Source of the DNA: Planctomicrobium piriforme
GTDB lineage: Bacteria > Planctomycetota > Planctomycetia > Planctomycetales > Planctomycetaceae
Direction of reading: 5' to 3'
Length of the DNA: 56,847 nucleotides
NCBI GenBank assembly: GCA_945860955.1
Contig: CAMATH010000048.1
Coordinates: 1-56,847 of the forward strand
The position numbers and the translations under genes were made by a program. The notes below the pieces were generated by a model. The model was not told the DNA's origin, made no database searches, and saw only the letters and a list, made by a program, of their open reading frames with translations. Shown here in pieces: positions 18,259 to 24,477 of the stretch. Numbering within the stretch: position 1 is the stretch's first letter; the number at the start of each line of letters is the position of its first letter.

Positions 18259-19197
18259 ATGTCCAAACCGTATGACGCCACGCCCAAGCATTTGGAGGAA
18301 GTCTTTCCGCAAGACTGGGGGTTGTTCTTAGGTGTCAAGCAGCGCGTTCCAGTGACAGTCGTCGACGCTGACGTGTCGACCGTCACGGCGGCGGCGGATA
18401 AGGTGTTGCGCGTCGATGAACCGAACCCGTACATTTTGCATGTGGAGTTTCAGGCGAACTACGACGCGACGCTCAGCCAGAGACTACTGCACTACAACGT
18501 AATCCTTGGCGTGCGCCATTCGCTGCCGGTGCGCAGCGTAGTCATCCTTCTGCGGCGCGAGGCCGATGGAAAGACCATGACGGGCCACGTGCAGGGCAAG
18601 CTGGCCAGTGGCAAGGCGTACCTCGAATTCGAGTACGAAGTTGTCCGCCTCTGGGAGCTCTCGCCCGAGGCCATTCTGGCTGGAGGGATCGGCACACTTC
18701 CGCTGTTGCCGCTGACGAAGGTCTACCGCAGCAGATTGCCGCGTCTGATTCTCGAGATGGAGAAGCGATTCGAACGCGATGCGGAGCGGGCCGACATCGA
18801 CATGCTTTGGACTGCCACGTACGTCTTGATGGGGTTAGAATATGAGGAGGGGTTCGCCAGACAAATGCTGCAGGGAGTTCGTTCGATGAAAGAATCTGTG
18901 ACCTACCAGGCGATTCTCGAGGAGGGTCGCGTGCAGGGGGTGGTCGTTGGACGTGAGGAAGGACGTGAGGAAGGAAGACAGGAAGGAAGACAGGAAGGAA
19001 GACGGGAAGGGAGAGAAGAAGGGCGGGCCGACGAAGCCCGACGGATCTTGTTGTCTCTGGGAACGAAACGGTTCGGCAAGCCCCCGGTAAAGGTTCGTAG
19101 AAGGATCGCTCTGCTCGCCGATTCAGCCGTCCTCGAAGGCCTCGCCACACGCTTGCTCGACGTCGAAAGTTGGGCCGACCTGCTTGCCGGCTTGTAG
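18259..19197 (+). CDS. Rpn-family PD-(D/E)XK nuclease / putative transposase-like protein
   Basis: 312 residues. The N-terminal half has the look of Rpn/YhgA-like and DUF4351-associated proteins: a PD-(D/E)XK-type core with YILHVEFQANYD around residues 57-68, where the Glu-x-Gln replaces E-x-K. Residues about 230-255 are a tandem run of Glu/Gly/Arg (EEGRQEGRQEGRREG), typical of this family's linker, followed by a C-terminal domain ending in LLDVESWADLLAGL. Related proteins promote recombination or belong to mobile/defence contexts; the exact role is not established here. The start ATG at 18259 has only a weak ribosome site. Direct repeats flank the gene. No transposase DDE motif is present. 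Confidence 0.75.
   Translation: MSKPYDATPKHLEEVFPQDWGLFLGVKQRVPVTVVDADVSTVTAAADKVLRVDEPNPYILHVEFQANYDATLSQRLLHYNVILGVRHSLPVRSVVILLRREADGKTMTGHVQGKLASGKAYLEFEYEVVRLWELSPEAILAGGIGTLPLLPLTKVYRSRLPRLILEMEKRFERDAERADIDMLWTATYVLMGLEYEEGFARQMLQGVRSMKESVTYQAILEEGRVQGVVVGREEGREEGRQEGRQEGRREGREEGRADEARRILLSLGTKRFGKPPVKVRRRIALLADSAVLEGLATRLLDVESWADLLAGL
18951..19023 (+). repeat. Coding 12-base tandem repeat (EGREEGRQ)
   Basis: Purine-rich tandem units of about 12 bases (GGAAGGAAGACA and variants) encode the Glu-Gly-Arg-Gln linker of the Rpn-like protein. Copy number could vary between strains by slippage without breaking the frame. Confidence 0.7.
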
Positions 19198-19236
19198 GGT
19201 GCTGTGAGACCTGCGGCGATTCTTAACGACCCAGTG

Positions 19237-19258
19237 CTTGGATACCAAATTGGCGGCA
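19237..19258 (+). repeat. Imperfect direct repeat right of the Rpn-like gene
   Basis: CTTGGATACCAAATTGGCGG CA; it matches 18171-18193 with about three differences and lies 40 bases after the Rpn-like stop codon. Confidence 0.55.
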
Positions 19259-19364
19259 TTCCCAGTGGCAGCGCCCGTTGACGCTCGCACGGCCGACAGG
19301 TCTTCAAGGATTCGCTTGCCTCGGATCAACTCGATTCTGGATTATCTCCCCTCCCCGTCAACGC

Positions 19365-19394
19365 TTGCTGCCACCTAAACCCATGTGCTATAGT
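19365..19394 (+). promoter_or_regulatory. Predicted sigma70-type promoter of the ImmA-like gene
   Basis: TTGCTG at 19365-19370 and TATAGT at 19389-19394 with an 18-base spacer. Transcription would begin near 19401, about 40 bases before the preferred start codon at 19441. Confidence 0.5.
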
Positions 19395-19403
19395 AAACAC
19401 ATG
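19382..19403. promoter_or_regulatory. Palindrome over the -10 box (candidate operator)
   Basis: CATGTG at 19382-19387 and its exact complement CACATG at 19398-19403 enclose the -10 hexamer. A dimeric repressor bound here would block the promoter. The regulator is not identified; autoregulation or a XRE-type protein encoded elsewhere is possible. Confidence 0.5.
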
Positions 19404-19440
19404 AATCCTGACTGACATCACGATGATGGGAGTGGCGAAC

Positions 19441-20172
19441 ATGTGGCGAGACGCGGTGGAATCGGACGGATTGCGGGCGATTGATCAACTAGTGGCCGAG
19501 GTTCTCGCGCAGGCGGGCTGGACCGAGCCACCGATTGATGTAGTGGCTCTCGCGAAGAGGTTGGGAATGTCGATCGCCGTCGACAGTCGGCAGGAACCAC
19601 GGGGCAGACATATGCGAATTGATGGCCGAACCGCGATTTTCGTTCGCCCCGAGCCCCGCCCCGAACGACTGCAATGGACTGTGGCGCACGAGATTGGTGA
19701 GTCGCTCGCCCATCGGCTGCAAACGCGACAGTCCGCAAATGACTTGGCCGACGGTGAACGCGAACAGCGGGCGAATCAACTGGCGACCCGGCTGTTGTTG
19801 CCCAGAGGGTGGTTTGAACGCGACGCGCGTGATTGTCGGAACGATTTGTTCGAACTCAAAAAGTTGTACTCGACCGCCAGTCATGAATTGATCGCGTGGC
19901 GGCTGCTCGATGGGGACGAGCCCGCCGTCACCACAGTGATCGATCAGGGACGAATGACGCGCCGCCGGGGCAATCTGCCGGGGCGACTTCCCCCGTGGAC
20001 CACAGGAGAACGAGCCTGCCTGGTGGAAGTTCAGGCGACCGGTCGACCCGCCCGGCGGGATGAACGCGAGTTCCAGGTCACCGCGTGGCCGGTGCATGAA
20101 CCAGGTTGGCGCCGGGAGATCGTGCGGCTGGTTTGGCGCGGGGAAAACGTCGCGGCGGATTTTTCAGACTGA
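19441..20172 (+). CDS. ImmA/IrrE-family metallopeptidase-like protein with HExxE motif
   Basis: 243 residues. The N-terminal domain (about 10-150) matches ImmA/IrrE proteins: IDVVALAKRLGMSI, then VAHEIGESLAH with H83-E84-x-x-E87, then EQRANQLATRLLLP, which corresponds to the family helix carrying the third ligand. The usual second zinc histidine of HExxH is Glu here, so activity is uncertain; H91 is nearby and might substitute. The ATG at 19441 has GGGAG eight bases upstream and is preferred over ATGs at 19423/19426. Family members cleave repressors of mobile elements or respond to DNA damage. No XRE repressor gene is adjacent. A C-terminal extension of about 90 residues is unassigned. Confidence 0.8.
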   Translation: MWRDAVESDGLRAIDQLVAEVLAQAGWTEPPIDVVALAKRLGMSIAVDSRQEPRGRHMRIDGRTAIFVRPEPRPERLQWTVAHEIGESLAHRLQTRQSANDLADGEREQRANQLATRLLLPRGWFERDARDCRNDLFELKKLYSTASHELIAWRLLDGDEPAVTTVIDQGRMTRRRGNLPGRLPPWTTGERACLVEVQATGRPARRDEREFQVTAWPVHEPGWRREIVRLVWRGENVAADFSD

Positions 20173-20350
20173 CTGGGGAGGCCGGTCTTGATACAGCGCG
20201 GTCGCCATCGAGACTCGTGACGCATGGTGGATAGGAACAAAGAGGATCTACCGGGGGAGAAGTGGGATCCCTACAATGACGCGGGGTGGTTCGAACCGGC
20301 GAGACCTACTCACCGCCCAGTGTTCTTCGTGTTCTTCAAATTGTGACTTG

Positions 20351-21550
20351 ATGACTCCCGAACTGGCGTACTCTCTCATTTCGGCCGGAGAGTCGGAAAC
20401 CGTCGAATTCAAGGAAACGACGAACAGCACCTGTCGCCAAAAGGCGGCCGAGGCGCTCTGCGCTATGCTGAACCACAAAGGCGGGGTGGTCTTATTCGGC
20501 GTCTCCGATGATCGGCGGGTACTGGGTCAGCAGATATCGAACGGGACCATAAAACACGTAGTTGAAGAACTCCGGAAAATTGATCCGCCCGTATTCCCTT
20601 CGATCGCTCCGGTGGATCTGGGTGGCGATCGATTTTTGATCACGGTCAGCGTTGGTGCGGGTGCGAATGGCGTCCACACCTACAAGGGGGTCGCGTACCG
20701 CAGAACCGGAACCTCAAACTTCAAGCTATCACGGGACGAGTACAACCGATTGCTGCTCGAAAAACTCCATTCGCAAAGCCGTTGGGAGAACGAATTGGCG
20801 CAAGGCTGGACGGTGCAAGATCTGGATCTCTCGGAGGTGGCCCGGACAGTTGACGAGGGAATTCGCCGGGGACGAATCGAAGAGCTGGGAACGAGAGATC
20901 CATTGACCATTCTGGGGGGACTGCAACTCTTGAACCGCGATGGCTCCTTGACTCGAGCGGCGGCCGTCCTGTTCGGGAAACGCGAACGACTTGAACGCGA
21001 TTTCGCCCAGTGTTTGTTGCGCGTCGCCTGGTTTCGCACCGAGAGTTCAGACGAATTTCTGGACAACCAGCGATTCCACGGCAACGCCTTTGCACTGCTC
21101 CACGAAGCACAATCCTATCTGATGTCACGACTTCCAGTCGCGGGCCGAATTGTCCCGGGAGTCTTTGAACGTGAGGATCAGCCATTATTCCCCACCAGTG
21201 CGTTGCGGGAAGCTTTGGCCAACGCGATTTGCCATCGGGATTATTCGATCGGCGGGGGTGGCGTGCAGATCGAGATCTACCGGGATCGACTCGAGATCTC
21301 CTCTCCCGGCCCGTTGCACTTTGGTCTGACGCCCGCGGCGCTGCAAGATCGACATTCGTCGCTCCCCTGGAACCCACTCATCGCGAATGTGTTTTTTCGC
21401 CGGGGGGTGATCGAAGAGTTCGGCACCGGAACCTTGCGTATGGCAGAAATGATGCGCCGAGCGGGCTACGATCCGCCCGTGATCACCTGTGACGGTGCCA
21501 GCGTCAGGGTCTGTTTCCGACCAGAGCGGCAAGAGTTGGCCCCCTTCTGA
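20351..21550 (+). CDS. Schlafen AlbA_2-domain ATP-binding protein / transcriptional regulator
   Basis: 399 residues. Residues about 15-125 form an AlbA_2 (divergent AAA, Schlafen-related) domain: SETVEFKETTN, then AMLNHKGGVVLFGVSDD and GVAYRRTGTSNFKLS. Residues about 270-375 match the HATPase_c_4-type domain of the same proteins (SALREALANAICHRDY, RDRLEISSPGPL, GVIEEFGTGTLRMAEMM). Such proteins are annotated as ATP-dependent DNA helicase-like or transcriptional regulators, and are frequent in accessory and defence regions. ATG at 20351 begins at the domain; an upstream ATG at 20276 is in frame but adds Cys/Ser-rich residues without family resemblance. It follows the ImmA-like gene on the same strand after 178 bases. 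Confidence 0.85.
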   Translation: MTPELAYSLISAGESETVEFKETTNSTCRQKAAEALCAMLNHKGGVVLFGVSDDRRVLGQQISNGTIKHVVEELRKIDPPVFPSIAPVDLGGDRFLITVSVGAGANGVHTYKGVAYRRTGTSNFKLSRDEYNRLLLEKLHSQSRWENELAQGWTVQDLDLSEVARTVDEGIRRGRIEELGTRDPLTILGGLQLLNRDGSLTRAAAVLFGKRERLERDFAQCLLRVAWFRTESSDEFLDNQRFHGNAFALLHEAQSYLMSRLPVAGRIVPGVFEREDQPLFPTSALREALANAICHRDYSIGGGGVQIEIYRDRLEISSPGPLHFGLTPAALQDRHSSLPWNPLIANVFFRRGVIEEFGTGTLRMAEMMRRAGYDPPVITCDGASVRVCFRPERQELAPF

Positions 21551-21703
21551 CACGGCCCTCGTCACAGTCTATCAATCCCGCACAACCTGCCGGGAGTATC
21601 GATTTTGTCGACAAGGGCCGGCGCGCGTCATCTGGAGCCGCTCCTTGAGTCGATTCGATGGGGGTCTGTTTCCGCGTCGAGTGCTTCAAAGGACTCGGTT
21701 GTC

Positions 21704-22867
21704 ATGGCGATTGCGGCGTCCCCCCGAACCGTTGAACCGGCCCAGGAATTCCCGACGGTCTCTCCGTTGCGGATGTTGCTGGTGTGCGGCTCAGCGCTGC
21801 TCGTCGGTTATGGTGTGGTTCTGGGCTACGAAACAGTCCGCTTCGAGGAATTCACCGGTTACCTCCAGGCGACTTCCCAACTGATTGTCGCGGGGCGTGA
21901 GGCGACGCTGGAAACACTGCGCGTCGCTCCTGGCGATGAAGTCGCCACCGGCCGGCCGCTCGCCGACCTGACCGATGCGATGCTGGAACGCCGGGTGCGC
22001 GAGCAGCGTCACGACGTCGAAACCCGCGAACGGGAATTGGCCCGAATGGAGGCGGAACGGGACAGCCGCATTGAACAGGAACTGCTCGAAATCGACGACC
22101 GCATTTTCGATGCCCGCATTCGCGCCGCGGAGTTGAGCCGAAAGTCACGAGCGAACCGGTACGAGCCGTTCGCGTCGGAACGCTGGCCCGATCTGGCGCT
22201 TCCGGGAGACCATTACCCGTGGTGGAATGACGATCCGAAGCCGTTGAATTTCGACGTGCGGGACGCGAACTTGGTTCGGCAGATGCTGAACGAAGTGCCG
22301 GTGGCTCCGCAGGAAAAACGAGGTGGTCAGGAAGTCGTCGACAAAGAGGCGGCCGACCGGTTCTGTTCCGAACGTATTGAAGATCTCGAACAGCGAAAAC
22401 GCGATCTCCCCGCGAAAATCAGCCGTTCGATGCGAATCGATGCCGAACAGGCCCGATTGGATTTCGCGAAACGGGAATTGGCGTTGCTGGAAGCCGAACA
22501 GGCGCTGTTGACAGTGCGTGCCTCGGTTCCCGGCCGCGTGGGGGTCTTCTTCAAACAGGCGGGTGAGCGTGTGTTGCCGCAAGAAGCGCTCGTGCAGGTG
22601 TTTGACGAAGAACGGCCGTTCCTGGTGTTGCAGATTCCTTCCAGCCGGGTCGCGGACTTTGTCCCGGGAACCGAGCTGGAACTGCGGTTTCCCGGTGGTC
22701 GAACGGGTTCAGGTCGGGTGACTGAGATTCCTCCTCAGACCACGGGAGCGACGAACGAAGCGGGGCAACGCGGCGCGACTTATGTCGACGTGCATGTCGC
22801 TCCGCAGGGTGCGTTGTGGCCCGAGTTGCCGTTTGGTTCGCAAGTGACTGTTCGCCGGGCGCGATAG
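21704..22867 (+). CDS. HlyD-like membrane fusion (periplasmic adaptor) protein
   Basis: 387 residues. One transmembrane segment near residues 24-46 (LLVCGSALLVGYGVVLGY), a biotinyl-lipoyl-like half (LETLRVAPGDEVATGRPLADL), a long coiled-coil hairpin (about 90-275, interrupted by a Trp/Pro-rich stretch DHYPWWNDDPKPLNF), the second lipoyl half (ASVPGRVGVFFKQAGERV), and a beta-barrel region (GTELELRFPGG). Such adaptors connect inner-membrane transporters to the outer membrane or act in polysaccharide export. No ABC or MFS partner is adjacent; a glycosyltransferase follows after 35 bases, hinting at glycan export. AAAGGA precedes the ATG at 21704. Confidence 0.82.
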   Translation: MAIAASPRTVEPAQEFPTVSPLRMLLVCGSALLVGYGVVLGYETVRFEEFTGYLQATSQLIVAGREATLETLRVAPGDEVATGRPLADLTDAMLERRVREQRHDVETRERELARMEAERDSRIEQELLEIDDRIFDARIRAAELSRKSRANRYEPFASERWPDLALPGDHYPWWNDDPKPLNFDVRDANLVRQMLNEVPVAPQEKRGGQEVVDKEAADRFCSERIEDLEQRKRDLPAKISRSMRIDAEQARLDFAKRELALLEAEQALLTVRASVPGRVGVFFKQAGERVLPQEALVQVFDEERPFLVLQIPSSRVADFVPGTELELRFPGGRTGSGRVTEIPPQTTGATNEAGQRGATYVDVHVAPQGALWPELPFGSQVTVRRAR

Positions 22868-22902
22868 CTGTCGTCAATTCCAATCCGTGATGGACCACGA
22901 AA

Positions 22903-24342
22903 ATGCAGTTTCAAACTCCGCAATCGAGACGGCGTCTGGGAATGGAATCGAAGTCTGCCGACGGGGCACCGGTGGTGGGTTTCATCCTGGTCGGTGGAGC
23001 GCTGGTCGGGGCGCAGATTCGTGATATTCGCTTGGCCAACGAACTGGTTCGGCGGGGTTACCGGGTGCATGCGTGGTGGGCGTTTGACCGCCCGAATGTC
23101 TCCCCCCTCGACCCGCGAATCGAACAACGCTGGCTCTTCAGTTGGTCGCGGTACGCTCCCTGGGCCGGTCCGAGCGTCGCCGACGCCCTGGGCCGCTCGA
23201 TGCACCATCTTTCTTCCGAACGGTTTCGCAACTGGTTCGCACAGTCGGTACCGGGGTTCATCGGCCGACAAGTCCGGTTCGCCTTGCAGGCGGTTTGCAA
23301 TGGGGTCGAACTCGACCGCCGGCTGATTGCGCGATTCGCCCGGGAACTCGCCGAGACGCAGGTGACCCATCTGTTGCCCAACATTGAGATTCTGGGGTCT
23401 TTCGCACGGTCCGCACGGGATCTCGTGCCGTCGCGTCCCCGGTATTTGGTGACGTTTCAAGGCTACGAAGTCTACGGCAACTACGCGCGGGAAGCGGGCA
23501 TTGAACAGCGGTTCCACGACCGGTTGGTCGAGGTGGTGCGTCACTCGGATTGGCCCGCCGTCGTGGTCAGCGACGCGTACGGAGAGCGGATCGAACGGGA
23601 GATTGGCATACGCGCCAGGGAACTGGTGACGATCCCGCCCGGGGTCCCTGTGGGTGAACAAGTCGACAGTCAGGCGTCGCGCGCGATGATCGGGGCTCAC
23701 TTTCCACAATACCGCGCCGATCTGCCGTTGGTCACCTATTTGGGCCGGCAAGACGCGGAAAAAGGACTCGACCTGTTGATGTACGCGGTTCGGTTATTGC
23801 AGCGACGGGGTGTGAAGCTGCAACTGGCGATTTGCGGACCGACGGCGTTCGGGGCGACATACGCGAAGGCGTGCCGGCAGATCGCGGAACACTTGCGGAT
23901 CGATGTGCTGTCGGCCGGTTACGTTTCGAACGAACTGCGGTCGGCGTTGTTTCGGGCGAGTCGAACGGTGGTGTATCCGTCGATCCATGAAGAGCCGTTC
24001 GGGATGGTGCCGGTCGAAGCGATGGCGCAGGGAACACCGGTCGTGGTGCCCGATCTGGGGGGAATCGCCGGGGTGGTGGCGGCGGGAGGAGCGGAAGGAG
24101 GGCTGCGGTTTGACTGTTGGGATTCGGGGTCGCTCGCTGACCGGCTGGAGCAATTGTTAACCAGCGACGCCTGCCACGGTCGGCTGTCGCGTGGTGCGCA
24201 AACGGTCGCGGACTATTTTTCGATTGAAAAGTTGGGGGAACGGGTGCTGTCTCATCTGGAATTGCCGGCGTTTTCGCCGCAAACGGCTACGGATTCGGAA
24301 AAGCCTACCGAAACTGCCCAGTCCATCTCCCGGGCGGCTTGA
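22903..24342 (+). CDS. Glycosyltransferase family 4 (GT-B) protein
   Basis: 479 residues. N-terminal nucleotide-fold start VGFILVGGALVGAQIRDIRLA with the region RLANELVRRGYRVHAWW typical of acceptor-binding GT-B domains. The C-terminal domain has VTYLGRQDAEKGLDLLMYAV and the E-x7-E motif in EEPFGMVPVEAMAQGTPVVV (residues about 365-385), which holds the nucleotide sugar. The specific sugar and acceptor are not evident. An alternative start is the ATG at 22942. It is probably co-transcribed with the HlyD-like gene and may build an exported or cell-surface glycan. Confidence 0.88.
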   Translation: MQFQTPQSRRRLGMESKSADGAPVVGFILVGGALVGAQIRDIRLANELVRRGYRVHAWWAFDRPNVSPLDPRIEQRWLFSWSRYAPWAGPSVADALGRSMHHLSSERFRNWFAQSVPGFIGRQVRFALQAVCNGVELDRRLIARFARELAETQVTHLLPNIEILGSFARSARDLVPSRPRYLVTFQGYEVYGNYAREAGIEQRFHDRLVEVVRHSDWPAVVVSDAYGERIEREIGIRARELVTIPPGVPVGEQVDSQASRAMIGAHFPQYRADLPLVTYLGRQDAEKGLDLLMYAVRLLQRRGVKLQLAICGPTAFGATYAKACRQIAEHLRIDVLSAGYVSNELRSALFRASRTVVYPSIHEEPFGMVPVEAMAQGTPVVVPDLGGIAGVVAAGGAEGGLRFDCWDSGSLADRLEQLLTSDACHGRLSRGAQTVADYFSIEKLGERVLSHLELPAFSPQTATDSEKPTETAQSISRAA

Positions 24343-24477
24343 TCGAGGGTCGACAATTACGAACAATGGAGCAAGCTTGCGGGCCGGGGAGGCTACGTTT
24401 GAACAGCACCCTCGATCTCGGCGGACTCTTGTCTTCGTTCTGTCGGCCTCGTTCAACCACTTTTCCGGGAAATTGCC

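Noticed and set aside
18951-19023. CRISPR-like tandem repeats
   Set aside because: Units are 12 bases without spacers and encode an in-frame linker. No CRISPR array or cas gene was seen anywhere in the window.
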